From Streptococcus halotolerans (GTDB lineage: Bacteria; Bacillota; Bacilli; Lactobacillales; Streptococcaceae), in NCBI RefSeq assembly GCF_001598035.1, contig NZ_CP014835.1:1711001-1775000 (forward strand): a stretch of 64,000 bases of DNA. Direction: 5' to 3'. Shown piece by piece: positions 38,187-49,006 of the stretch (position 1 is its first letter; the number at the start of each line of letters is the position of its first letter). The position numbers were made by a program, and so were the translations under genes. The notes below the pieces were generated by a model. It was not told where the DNA came from. It did no database searches and saw nothing but the letters and a program-made list of their open reading frames with translations.

Positions 38187-39827
38187 CTACTCTAACTCTT
38201 TTAGCAAATCTTCCATATGTAAAATGGCTTCTGCAGGTAGTGGATTCTCAAGATTGTTGTGGTTAAAGTTGAGAAGGAAATCAAGGCGAGCTTGCATGCG
38301 GTCTCTGATTAATTGCTTGTAATCGTCATCGAAAGCCCTAACTGGAAACTCTGGACAATCCAAAAATTCTAGGTTAGACGTTGGTCCAAATGGTCTAAAG
38401 AGACCTTTCTTGTCGACGATTTGTTCAATAATGCCGAGGGTTGTTTCCTTGGGAATCTTGTCTCCCATGTAAGCACCAGTGTTAATGATGTAGCAATCAA
38501 CTCCTGATTCAAAGAGGTTTTGGAATTTGTCATAGTCTTCTACCAAAGGATAGACGCGGAATGGATTAGCATAAGGCTCGATAATCAAACTGCTGAGGCT
38601 ATCAGAAGTGTTTTCAGCACTAGAGCGCATGGTCATTAGCGTGCAGCCCATGGTTGAAGCGAGAACAGGATCATTGACTTTTACCAGTGGTGGTAAGGAA
38701 TCATCTTTCATAATCCAGAAGATAGACTGGATACCATCTTGGATACGATCGACACGGTTTGGTGTTGAATAACGAGATTTGACAGTACGGCCGTTACCAT
38801 TTCGAATATCCTCTGTCACTAATCGTTTACGACCGGTTTTATCCAAAGTAACGCCGCAGTTTTGAACCGTTACAAAGTAATCTTGTTCACGATGTCCTGA
38901 CGGATAATCCTGTGTTTTGTCAAAGTAAGATGGCTCTAAGGCGATGGAAGAGCCGTCTTTTTCAGAGATGATAAAGGCGTCATCGTGGAGAACTTCAATA
39001 TCGTATTTATCCTCATGTTTGGCATGGGTTAGAGTTGATTTTCCAGAACCAGAAAGTCCGAAAAAGGATGCGACATGGCTGTCTTGGCCGTCTTTTTTAA
39101 ATATTTTCAATCCACCGTGACAAGAAACGTAATGATGTCGAGCGGCAGTTCCCCAACCTAGGGTAAGAGTGGATTTCTTAAGCTCGCCAAAGTAATGCAT
39201 ACCAAGAATAACTGCACAATTATGATTAGTATCAAAATAAGCCAAACCATCAGGGTAATCTGGGTGACTCCAGTCGGGATCAGAGAAAATGTAAATATCA
39301 TTGTCTTCATACAAGACTGACTGATCCAAGCGTTTTTGATAATCATCATTTAAGATTTGAAAATTAATCAGCCAAGAATAGAGGTTGTTGATGTCATCCT
39401 CTGGTACCATGAGGTGAGCTCTAAGCATGAAGGCTTCGTCCAGGCCGACAACGGCATCAGCGCGGTAAAAAGTGCGGTGACGAGCATTGAAAATAGCCTC
39501 ACGCACAATAGGGAGAAGCTTGGCATCTTCTTCAGGATTTTGTCCCAAAATGCGTCTAGCTTTAGCGGTCCGTCCAACAACTGCTCCGCCATTTGAGAGA
39601 AGGACCTTGGCACCTACTGGAAGTCCTAATTCGTCAGCATGAGCGACTTCCATATCAAGCACAATGGTTGTTGGTGCTTGGCTGGCTAGTGTATAAGCGT
39701 TCTCCAACGACGTAATCGTTTTGACATGATTCTCATAAAAAGCCGTTTCAATCGTTGCTTTGAGAGGGGAAAAGTAAGGAGCGCTTTTGCGCATAAGATC
39801 TTCAGCAAAGTGTTGATAAGTTACCAT
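38187..39827 (-). CDS. pckA: Phosphoenolpyruvate carboxykinase (ATP)
   Basis: 546 residues from the ATG at 39827, with AAGGAG 8 bases upstream. It converts oxaloacetate and ATP to phosphoenolpyruvate and CO2. The kinase loop FFGLSGSGKSTLTHAKH, the metal-binding LHDDAFII, and RSRYSTPNRVDRI match the PckA fold in a divergent lactobacillales-like form. Few streptococci carry it, as far as I know. A near-cre site overlaps its promoter, fitting CcpA repression of gluconeogenesis. The gene stands alone. Confidence 0.85.
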   Translation of the reverse strand: MVTYQHFAEDLMRKSAPYFSPLKATIETAFYENHVKTITSLENAYTLASQAPTTIVLDMEVAHADELGLPVGAKVLLSNGGAVVGRTAKARRILGQNPEEDAKLLPIVREAIFNARHRTFYRADAVVGLDEAFMLRAHLMVPEDDINNLYSWLINFQILNDDYQKRLDQSVLYEDNDIYIFSDPDWSHPDYPDGLAYFDTNHNCAVILGMHYFGELKKSTLTLGWGTAARHHYVSCHGGLKIFKKDGQDSHVASFFGLSGSGKSTLTHAKHEDKYDIEVLHDDAFIISEKDGSSIALEPSYFDKTQDYPSGHREQDYFVTVQNCGVTLDKTGRKRLVTEDIRNGNGRTVKSRYSTPNRVDRIQDGIQSIFWIMKDDSLPPLVKVNDPVLASTMGCTLMTMRSSAENTSDSLSSLIIEPYANPFRVYPLVEDYDKFQNLFESGVDCYIINTGAYMGDKIPKETTLGIIEQIVDKKGLFRPFGPTSNLEFLDCPEFPVRAFDDDYKQLIRDRMQARLDFLLNFNHNNLENPLPAEAILHMEDLLKELE

Positions 39828-39863
39828 AAACAAATCTCCTTTTTACAGAATATGATTAGGTTC

Positions 39864-39869
39864 ATTATA
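39864..39869 (-). promoter_or_regulatory. Extended -10 of pckA
   Basis: The minus strand reads TGATATAAT, a TGn-extended -10, 36 bases before the start codon. The -35 region coincides with the cre-like site. Confidence 0.6.
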
Positions 39870-39880
39870 TCACAAATTAA

Positions 39881-39895
39881 AGTAAGCGCTGTCAT
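39881..39895. promoter_or_regulatory. cre-like site upstream of pckA
   Basis: On the minus strand ATGACAGCGCTTACT resembles the cre consensus with two mismatches and covers the -35 region. Repression by CcpA is inferred. Confidence 0.5.
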
Positions 39896-40018
39896 TTTTT
39901 CTGTAAAAAAACACAACTAAAACATAGTGTTAAAACCAAGCTTGAGTATTTGAAGACATTTGCATATAATGACAGTAAGGTTAAAAGCTAGTAGAAATAC
40001 CAGAATGAGGAGTTGTAT

Positions 40019-41161
40019 ATGGCTGAGATGATTGTTGTCGCTAGTGATTCTTTTAAGGGGAGTGCCAACTCCTTAGAAGTTGCTTCCTGTATTCGTCAAG
40101 GGATTCATACCCTTTATCCTGATGATGAGGTTTTGGTTTATCCTATTGCTGACGGTGGGGAAGGAACCGTAGATGCCATTATGGCTAGTCGTGAAGGTCA
40201 GCGCATTTCGTTAACCGTTCAAGGCCCATTCGGTCAGAGTGTGGAGGCCCATTATGGTCTCATTGATAATGGAAACACAGCTATTATTGAGATGGCAGAG
40301 GCTTCTGGGCTCACTCTAGTCGCAAAAGAGGATTTGGACATTTTGCAATCTTCAACCTATGGGACTGGGGAACTTATCAAAGATGCAGTGGACAAAGGGG
40401 TATCAAACATTTATATTGGTTTGGGTGGCAGTGCAACCAATGATGGTGGTATGGGCTTGGCAGCTGCACTAGGGGTAAGATTTCTTGATGATGAGGGACA
40501 ATCTCTAAAACCCATTTCTGGAAATTTATCAAAGATTCAGTCGATAGATACTAGTCAACAACTAGCTGCTATGGCTGATGTTGAGATTATCTTATTGGCT
40601 GATGTGGATAATCCTTTGTGTGGCGAAGAGGGGGCGTCCTTTGTTTATGGTGCCCAAAAAGGAGGAAATTCAGATCAATTGGAAGCGTTGGACAGAGCGC
40701 TTGATCGGTATGCGGATCTTGTGGCAGAGGTAACTGGTCGGCAGGAGAAAGATAGTCCAGGTGCCGGTGCTGCTGGAGGATTGGGATTTGGTTTGATGGC
40801 TTTTTTCAATGCTAAGGCACAAAGTGGTATCGCGACGATATTAGACTTGATAGCTATTGAAGATGTTATCGCCAAGGCTGATTTGGTGATTACTGGTGAG
40901 GGTCAGATGGACAGTCAATCAGTAAATGGTAAGGCTCCTATGGGAGTTGCCCAACTGGCTCAGAAACACCATGTGCCTACCGTAGCGATTGTCGGAGGAG
41001 CATCGACAGGGTTGGATGCGCTGTATGAAGCAGGGATTTCGGGAGTGTTTGACATTGTCCATTCTCCAATGAGCTTAGAAGACGCTATGACAAATGCACC
41101 CTCTCTCATTACCAATACCGCTAAGAATGTTATCAGTTTCTACCATAGCATAAAGAGATAA
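40019..41161 (+). CDS. Glycerate kinase
   Basis: 380 residues from the ATG at 40019, set by GAGGAG 7 bases upstream. GarK/GlxK-family enzymes phosphorylate D-glycerate. Conserved parts include VASDSFKGSANSLEVA, PIADGGEGTVDA, YIGLGGSATNDGGMG, LADVDNPLCGE, PGAGAAGGLGFG and TGEGQMDSQSVNGKAP. Length is normal. It stands alone with its own terminator. Together with pckA it feeds glycerate and C4 carbon into lower glycolysis, but direct linkage is only positional. Confidence 0.93.
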   Translation: MAEMIVVASDSFKGSANSLEVASCIRQGIHTLYPDDEVLVYPIADGGEGTVDAIMASREGQRISLTVQGPFGQSVEAHYGLIDNGNTAIIEMAEASGLTLVAKEDLDILQSSTYGTGELIKDAVDKGVSNIYIGLGGSATNDGGMGLAAALGVRFLDDEGQSLKPISGNLSKIQSIDTSQQLAAMADVEIILLADVDNPLCGEEGASFVYGAQKGGNSDQLEALDRALDRYADLVAEVTGRQEKDSPGAGAAGGLGFGLMAFFNAKAQSGIATILDLIAIEDVIAKADLVITGEGQMDSQSVNGKAPMGVAQLAQKHHVPTVAIVGGASTGLDALYEAGISGVFDIVHSPMSLEDAMTNAPSLITNTAKNVISFYHSIKR

Positions 41162-41167
41162 GAAAAG

Positions 41168-41196
41168 ACTGAGATAGTTCGACTATCTCAGTTTCT
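41168..41196 (+). terminator. Terminator after glycerate kinase
   Basis: ACTGAGATAGT and ACTATCTCAGT form an 11-base stem with a 3-base loop, followed by TTCTTT. Confidence 0.85.
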
Positions 41197-41205
41197 TTGT
41201 ACTTT

Positions 41206-41310
41206 AGACTCTTCGAAAATCAAAAGCAGACCTTGTTGACTTGATTTGATGGATTTAGATTCTATCTACATCGGTGTTGCCTAGCCTGCTTTTGATTGTC
41301 ATTGGGTATT
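41206..41310 (+). repeat. BOX-like intergenic repeat, copy 1
   Basis: Starts AGACTCTTCGAAAATCAAA and ends CTGCTTTTGATTGTCATTGG, with a central TCTATCTACATCGGTGTTGC. The two ends are near-inverse, as in streptococcal BOX elements (box A joined to box C). It lies between the converging glycerate kinase and treR genes. Confidence 0.65.
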
Positions 41311-41327
41311 AACTGGCTGTTTTGAGC

Positions 41328-42044
41328 TTAGTTGGCTGGTCTTCTCTTGGCAAAATCCACAAATCTAAATTTATCCAATTTATGGCGGCTTTCGGTGAAT
41401 TGAAATTGTTGACCATTAGTCAGAAAGACTTTGGATTTGATGGAGACGACATGATGCTCACCAGCAAGATCTAAAAGAATACTGTCCTGCTGGTTGGTCT
41501 GATCGATAGTAATCTCTTTTTCTGCTAGATCAATCATGAGGTGTAAGTGATTTTCTAAATAATCATAAATAGACTTTTCCGCAATCGAACGATCTATTTC
41601 CGGAACAAATGTGGTCAGCAAATAGTCAATGTCAAGAACAGAGGCCACGCCTTCCATCACACGTTGGCGCGTGATGCGCCAAACATGACTCTTGGGTGGA
41701 AAACCTGTTAACTCTGACAATTTCCCATCAATGATGAGTTTATCAATGGCAATGACATTAGTGGTTGTTGTCATCCCTTGTGCTTGCGCAATTTCTTGGA
41801 AACTGGTCAAGGTTGAGACAGGAAAATTAATCCGTTCATGTTTGATAATTTGTGAGCCACTGCCTTGACGTTTTTGAATGAGGCCGTGTTGTGCAAGGAG
41901 TTTCAAGGCTTTTCGAATGGTATCGCGGCTAACAGAAAATTGCTGAGCCAGATCTTCTTCAGTTGGTAAATAATCATTAACCTGATAGGTTCCTTGATTA
42001 ATAGCAGCTTCTAAATTTCGGAAAACTTTCTCGTATTTTTTCAT
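41328..42044 (-). CDS. treR: GntR-family trehalose operon repressor
   Basis: A 238-residue regulator: N-terminal GntR winged helix (about 1-68; LPTEEDLAQQFSVSRDTIRK) and C-terminal UTRA effector domain (about 88-232). It is divergent from treP, the typical tre layout, and should bind between them with trehalose 6-phosphate as inducer. The start has no strong ribosome site but matches family length. Confidence 0.92.
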   Translation of the reverse strand: MKKYEKVFRNLEAAINQGTYQVNDYLPTEEDLAQQFSVSRDTIRKALKLLAQHGLIQKRQGSGSQIIKHERINFPVSTLTSFQEIAQAQGMTTTTNVIAIDKLIIDGKLSELTGFPPKSHVWRITRQRVMEGVASVLDIDYLLTTFVPEIDRSIAEKSIYDYLENHLHLMIDLAEKEITIDQTNQQDSILLDLAGEHHVVSIKSKVFLTNGQQFQFTESRHKLDKFRFVDFAKRRPAN

Positions 42045-42064
42045 ATTTTCATGTATTTTCTAAG

Positions 42065-42085
42065 TTGTCTATTTTTTACAGACAA
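42065..42085. promoter_or_regulatory. Putative TreR operator
   Basis: TTGTCT and AGACAA flank 9 bases in the treR/treP spacer, next to the treR start. A TreR role is inferred from position. Confidence 0.45.
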
Positions 42086-42142
42086 GATACCTTATTTTAA
42101 CAAAATTGAAGCAAAATGTCGCCAAACAACTTGCCTACAAAT

Positions 42143-42157
42143 TTGAAATCGATTACA
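42143..42157 (+). promoter_or_regulatory. cre site of the trehalose operon
   Basis: TTGAAATCGATTACA contains TGAAATCGATTACA, a full match to the degenerate cre consensus TGWNANCGNTNWCA. It overlaps the likely promoter of treP. Confidence 0.6.
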
Positions 42158-42173
42158 CTTATCTTGTAAATAA

Positions 42174-44282
<2,109 letters not shown>

Positions 44283-44299
44283 CAGAATAAAGAGGAAGC

Positions 44300-44914
44300 A
44301 TGATTTCACAAAAAGAATGGCATAAGCTAATGGATCAAAAATTGTACAACCCTTATAAGGTTGGTGGTGATTCATGGCAAAACGTTCATCAAGCACAGAA
44401 AACGTTTAATGAGTCTGAGTTTTGGCACGATGATTCTGCCTTAAAAGCTCTTCGCCTTTGCTTTGCAGAAGCCCCTGAGGATATGGTACTAACGCCTCCA
44501 GTTTATTTTGATCATGGTAATCGGATTCGATTTGGAAAGCATTTTTATGCGAATACAGGTTTGACTATTTTAGATGAGCATCATGTCACTTTTGGAGACA
44601 ATGTATTTTTAGCGCCACATGTCAGTATTTATACGGCCGGACATCCCATAGACGCTTTTGTCCGCAATACCGAGTTAGAATATGCAAAACCAGTAACGTT
44701 AGGGTCAAATATTTGGGTCGGGGGAAATGTGGTGATCAATCCAGGTGTGACGATTGGAGATAATGTTGTTATTGGTTCAGGTTCTGTTGTGACCAAAGAT
44801 ATTCCAAGCAATGTTGTAGCTGCAGGGAATCCTTGCCGTGTGATACGCTCGATTACGGATGCAGATAGAGACTACTGGCATAAACAGTATCAAGACTATC
44901 TTAAAGACCAGTGA
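44300..44914 (+). CDS. Sugar O-acetyltransferase (maltose/galactoside type)
   Basis: A 204-residue left-handed beta-helix protein of the CysE-LacA-NodL group. The catalytic His is in IYTAGHPIDA, hexapeptide repeats run from about 70 to 185 (VTIGDNVVIGSGSVVTKDI), and the N-terminal part (MISQKEWHKLMDQKLYNP) matches Maa/LacA proteins. It transfers acetyl from acetyl-CoA to sugars. It sits between treP and treC, which is not the usual content of a tre operon, and may detoxify surplus sugar. AGAGGAAG precedes the start. Confidence 0.88.
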   Translation: MISQKEWHKLMDQKLYNPYKVGGDSWQNVHQAQKTFNESEFWHDDSALKALRLCFAEAPEDMVLTPPVYFDHGNRIRFGKHFYANTGLTILDEHHVTFGDNVFLAPHVSIYTAGHPIDAFVRNTELEYAKPVTLGSNIWVGGNVVINPGVTIGDNVVIGSGSVVTKDIPSNVVAAGNPCRVIRSITDADRDYWHKQYQDYLKDQ

Positions 44915-44958
44915 TGCTTATGAGAAGCATGGATGTGTGAGTTTTAGAAAGGACTTAT

Positions 44959-46584
44959 ATGGCAATCGACAAACGTAAGGTTGTTTATCAAATTTACCCA
45001 AAATCATTTAAAGACACCACAGGTAGTGGTACTGGTGACCTCAATGGGGTGACTGAAAACTTACCTTATCTGAACGAATTGGGGATTGATATGATCTGGC
45101 TCAATCCTTTTTACCCAAGCCCCCAACGTGATAATGGCTATGATGTGGCTGACTACACCGCTGTCAATCCAGATTTTGGCACGATGGCAGACTTTGAAGC
45201 TATGGTGGCGCGTGGTAAAGAGTTGGGTATTGATTTTATGTTGGATATGGTGTTAAACCACTGTTCAACGGAACATGAATGGTTCCAGAAAGCTCTAGCT
45301 GGTGATCCCTATTACCAAGATTTCTTTATCTTGCGTGATGAGCCGACTGACTGGGTTTCTAAGTTCGGTGGCAATGCTTGGGCACCGTTTGGTGATACTG
45401 GAAAATACTATCTCCACCTCTTTGATGTGACACAAGCTGACCTAAACTGGCGCAATCCCAATGTCCGTGAAGAACTCTTTAAAGTGGTTAAATTCTGGCA
45501 AAACAAAGGGGTTAAAGGTTTTCGTTTCGATGTGATTAATTTGATTGGTAAGGATGAGGTTCTTGAAGACTGTCCTATCAATGATGGAAAACCAGCTTAT
45601 ACTGACCGCCCTATTACGCATGATTACCTTCATGAACTCAACCAAGCTAGCTTTGGACAGGATGATTCTTTCATGACCGTTGGGGAAATGTCAGCGACAA
45701 CCGTTGAAAACTGCATCCTGTACACCGCTCCAGATCGCGAAGAATTGTCAATGGCCTTTAACTTCCATCACTTAAAAGTAGATTACCAAGATGGGCAAAA
45801 ATGGACTATTATGGATTTTGACTTTGTCGCACTTCGTGATCTCTTTCATTCATGGGGTGAGGGCATGAGCCAAGGCAACGGCTGGAATGCTCTGTTCTAC
45901 AACAACCATGACCAACCACGTGCCCTTAATCGTTTTGTGGACATTAAGCGTTTCCGCAATGAAGGTGCAACCATGCTGGCAGCTTCTATTCACCTATCAC
46001 GCGGGACACCGTACATCTACATGGGTGAAGAAATCGGGATGATTGATCCAGATTTTGAGTCAATGGCTGATTATGTGGATGTTGAGAGTCTCAATGCCTA
46101 TCAAATTATGCTAGATGAGGGTAAGACACCAGAAGAAGCTTTCGCGATTATCAAAGCCAAGTCGCGTGATAATTCTCGCACACCGATGCAATGGGATGCC
46201 AGTGATAATGCTGGATTCACCACAGATACACCATGGCTCAAGGCAGGCAAATCTTACGAAACGATTAATGTGGCTAATGAAAAAAACGGTGTTATCTTCA
46301 AGTTTTATCAAGATCTTATCCGACTTCGTAAAGACATGCCGATTATTTCCGAAGGGGATTATAAGGCAGCCTATCAAGATAGCGAGTCTGTTTACGCCTT
46401 TGAGCGTGAGTTAGACGGTCAAAAACTACTTGTCCTTAACAACTTCTACGACAAGGAGGTTGAATTAGACCTGTCAGCTGATTACCAAAATGCTCAAGTC
46501 CTAATCAGCAACTATGATACTGAAACGATCGGTGAAACCGTAACCCTAAAACCCTACCAAACGATTGCGATATTGGCAAACTAG
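44959..46584 (+). CDS. treC: Alpha,alpha-phosphotrehalase (GH13)
   Basis: A 541-residue cytoplasmic hydrolase that splits trehalose 6-phosphate to glucose and glucose 6-phosphate. GH13 motifs are visible: MVLNHCSTEHEWF, the nucleophile Asp in GFRFDVINL, the acid/base Glu in TVGEMSATTVENC and the NNHDQPRALNRF region. Length and sequence fit TreC. GAAAGGAC precedes the start. The gene ends the tre operon with a long-hairpin terminator. Confidence 0.95.
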   Translation: MAIDKRKVVYQIYPKSFKDTTGSGTGDLNGVTENLPYLNELGIDMIWLNPFYPSPQRDNGYDVADYTAVNPDFGTMADFEAMVARGKELGIDFMLDMVLNHCSTEHEWFQKALAGDPYYQDFFILRDEPTDWVSKFGGNAWAPFGDTGKYYLHLFDVTQADLNWRNPNVREELFKVVKFWQNKGVKGFRFDVINLIGKDEVLEDCPINDGKPAYTDRPITHDYLHELNQASFGQDDSFMTVGEMSATTVENCILYTAPDREELSMAFNFHHLKVDYQDGQKWTIMDFDFVALRDLFHSWGEGMSQGNGWNALFYNNHDQPRALNRFVDIKRFRNEGATMLAASIHLSRGTPYIYMGEEIGMIDPDFESMADYVDVESLNAYQIMLDEGKTPEEAFAIIKAKSRDNSRTPMQWDASDNAGFTTDTPWLKAGKSYETINVANEKNGVIFKFYQDLIRLRKDMPIISEGDYKAAYQDSESVYAFERELDGQKLLVLNNFYDKEVELDLSADYQNAQVLISNYDTETIGETVTLKPYQTIAILAN

Positions 46585-46621
46585 AGCTATCGATTTTGTT
46601 CAAGAAGGGATAGACCCCAGC

Positions 46622-46672
46622 TCAGATTGGAGAAAAATATCCAAAATGGACTTTTTCTTCAATCTTTTTTCT
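46622..46672. terminator. Long hairpin terminator of the tre operon (repeat family copy 2)
   Basis: AGATTG pairs with CAATCT, continued by GAGAAAAA with TTTTTCT, around TCCAAAATGGA, followed by TTTTTT. The core is shared with 29822-29873. Confidence 0.7.
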
Positions 46673-46730
46673 TTGCAACTAAAAATAAAAGGTTCCCCGA
46701 AATGTTGAAAGAAGAGTGTTTCTAAAAATT

Positions 46731-46837
46731 TATACTCTTCGAAAATCAAAATCAGACGTTGTTGACTTGATTCGATAAACTTCAGTTCTATCTGCATTGG
46801 CGTCGCATAATCTGCTTTTGCTTTTCATTGAGTGTTA
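46731..46837 (+). repeat. BOX-like intergenic repeat, copy 2
   Basis: Starts TATACTCTTCGAAAATCAAA and ends TCTGCTTTTGCTTTTCATTG, then AGTGTTAAT. It is 107 bases long, the best-preserved copy, and aligns with the other three end to end. Confidence 0.7.
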
Positions 46838-47187
46838 ATTATTATTTATCCTCTTGGAAAAATTCTCAAATGCCCAAATTTTTAGGGGTGGTTGACATTT
46901 AAGGCTGAGACAGAACTCAGTCTTGTGCTTTCTTGTGGCTCTTTATCAGACGCAGTGATTAAGTGGCTGATAATTCGCAGACGATATTAGCTTGTATAGC
47001 TCTGGGGCAGTGGACAGCAAAATAAAGCTCTTAGAGTAGGAGTAAGTTCTTCATTATAATCAAAGATAAGATAGACCTCTGCTAAAATAAAGTATCTATG
47101 AAACTCTTTTAAGCTTTGTAGATGACAAAGATAGTTTAATCGATTATCTTAGTTTGAAATGTTCTGCTGTTTTTTGTTCTATTGCCC

Positions 47188-47217
47188 TTGTCAAGTCTTG
47201 GGTAATTAAGGTATAAT
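47188..47217 (+). promoter_or_regulatory. Promoter of the organophosphate transporter
   Basis: TTGTCA (47188-47193) and TATAAT (47212-47217) are 18 bases apart. Confidence 0.6.
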
Positions 47218-47258
47218 CTTTTTGTGAAAATAGTTACAATTTTATGAAGAGGTTTTTT

Positions 47259-48596
47259 ATGGAAACAGATTATCAACAACAGCATCCTGAAAAGTTTGCT
47301 ACATTTATTAAACGTCAACGGATTGTTTTTCTCATTTCCTTCTTTGGTTACGTCTGTGCCTATTTAGTACGCAATAATTTTAAATTGATGTCTAATAGCA
47401 TAATGATTAATAATGGGTGGGACAAGGCTGATATTGCCACACTTCTGTCTTGTCTAACTGTCTCCTATGGGCTTGCTAAATTTTTCATGGGTGCCTTAGG
47501 AGATAAGGTCAGTTTACGTAAACTTTTTGCTGTTTGTTTAGGAAGCAGTGCCTTAATCTGTATTATCATTGGCTTTTTCAACACGTCCATGCTAACACTT
47601 GGTGTCCTTTTAATCCTCTGCGGTATTGTTCAAGGCGCTTTAGCACCTGCTTCACAGGCTATGATTGCTAATTTCTTCCCTAATAAAACGCGGGGAGGAG
47701 CTATTGCAGGGTGGAACATTTCTCAAAATGCAGGATCTGCTCTCCTACCAATGATGCTTGCCTTTCTAACGAGTGCTGGCTTTATCACGCCTGAAACCGG
47801 TAACATCTATATGGCCTTTTTAGTACCCGGCGTACTAGTCTTAGGGTTTGCCCTGATTTGTTGGAAACTGGGAGGTGACAATCCTGAGTCAGAAGGTCTT
47901 GATTCCTTGCGAACCATGTATGGTGATGCTGGTGAATCAAATGTGGCGACTGAGGAAGAGAAAAATTCACTCTCTTACGGTCAGTTAATTTGGAAATACG
48001 TTTTTTGTAACCCTGCCCTACTTTTGGTTGCTGCAGTCAATGTTGCCCTCTACTTTATTCGTTTTGGGATTGAAGACTGGATGCCTATTTATCTCAGTGA
48101 AGTTGCTAATTTACCAACAGAACAAGCCCAAATTGTCATATCCATTTTAGAATGGGTAGCCATCCCAGGTTCGCTTGTATTTGCTTGGTTAGCGATCAAA
48201 TATCCTAATAAAATGGCGAAAATAGGAGCTATCGGTCTCTTTTCAATGACTGGTTTTGTCATTGTTTATGAACAAATGACTGCCGGTGGTCAACCCAATT
48301 ACCCATTACTCCTAATCATTTCAGGGATTCTTGGCGCTTTGATCTACGGACCTCAGCTGATTGTCAATATCTTAACCATCGATTTTGTTCCTCTAAATGT
48401 TGCGGGTACTGCCATCGGTTTTGTCGGTGTTACAGCCTACCTTATTGGAAATATGGGAGCTAACTGGCTCATGCCCATTCTAGCAGATAGCTTTGGTTGG
48501 TTCTGGTCTTATATCGTTATCGCTGCTTTATCAACCTTCTCTGCTGTAGGTTACCTCATTTTGTCAAAACGTGAAGAAGAAATCATTAAAGAATAA
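47259..48596 (+). CDS. Organophosphate:phosphate antiporter (UhpT/GlpT-type MFS)
   Basis: 445 residues from the ATG at 47259, behind GAAGAGG. About 12 membrane segments with the OPA-family N-terminus (GYVCAYLVRNNFKLMS), GALGDKVSLRKLF and GWNISQNAGSALLP. Members exchange sugar phosphates, glycerol 3-phosphate or phosphoglycerate for phosphate. No sensor genes of UhpABC type are next to it. The substrate is unknown but hexose phosphate is usual in streptococci. Confidence 0.85.
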   Translation: METDYQQQHPEKFATFIKRQRIVFLISFFGYVCAYLVRNNFKLMSNSIMINNGWDKADIATLLSCLTVSYGLAKFFMGALGDKVSLRKLFAVCLGSSALICIIIGFFNTSMLTLGVLLILCGIVQGALAPASQAMIANFFPNKTRGGAIAGWNISQNAGSALLPMMLAFLTSAGFITPETGNIYMAFLVPGVLVLGFALICWKLGGDNPESEGLDSLRTMYGDAGESNVATEEEKNSLSYGQLIWKYVFCNPALLLVAAVNVALYFIRFGIEDWMPIYLSEVANLPTEQAQIVISILEWVAIPGSLVFAWLAIKYPNKMAKIGAIGLFSMTGFVIVYEQMTAGGQPNYPLLLIISGILGALIYGPQLIVNILTIDFVPLNVAGTAIGFVGVTAYLIGNMGANWLMPILADSFGWFWSYIVIAALSTFSAVGYLILSKREEEIIKE

Positions 48597-49006
48597 CCCC
48601 CAACATCCCAAATAGGGCAAAGTTTTTGGAAAATAATGCATCAAATCTTTACCCTACCATACAGCCTAATTTTCCTCGTCATCTGACCAATCAACAACAC
48701 AGCTCCTAGAAATACTTATTTAAGTGTTTCTAGGAGTTTTTAGTTTTTGCTGAAAGAGTTGCGATGCACTATTATATGAGCTTAGCTCCAACAGTTACTT
48801 GCAAAAATGATTAAGGAAAGAATGTCTAGGATACACGACTGTTTGTGCCAAAAATCTTCTATCCTTATTTTTTGAAAAATGATGAACGATTAATTTGTGA
48901 ATAACACTTAGAACTTAGAGAAGAAATTCAATTCTCTTGAAGTGGCTGAGTCACTGATGAAAAAATGGTATAATATAAACTGAGAAAAAGGCTAGAGGAG
49001 TGGATT
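48597..49006. other. 410-base gap before the defence-like island
   Basis: It holds the transporter's terminator (48703-48741) and a TATAAT (48969-48974) that probably starts the island transcript. No convincing -35 at normal spacing is seen, and no other gene. Confidence 0.5.
48703..48741 (+). terminator. Terminator after the organophosphate transporter
   Basis: CTCCTAGAAATACTT and TAAGTGTTTCTAGGAG pair over 14-15 bases, followed by TTTTTAG. Confidence 0.85.

Larger units (their letters stand above)
46585..47258. other. 674-base gene-free stretch with terminator, BOX-like repeat and promoter
   Basis: It contains the treC terminator repeat (46622-46672), BOX-like copy 2 (46731-46837) and the promoter of the next gene (47188-47217). 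The remaining 46840-47185 shows only weak stem-loops (CTGAGACAGAACTCAG) and no credible frame. Confidence 0.6.

Noticed and set aside
39357..39613. Frames on both strands within pckA
   Set aside because: Both are shadows of pckA; no conserved motif.
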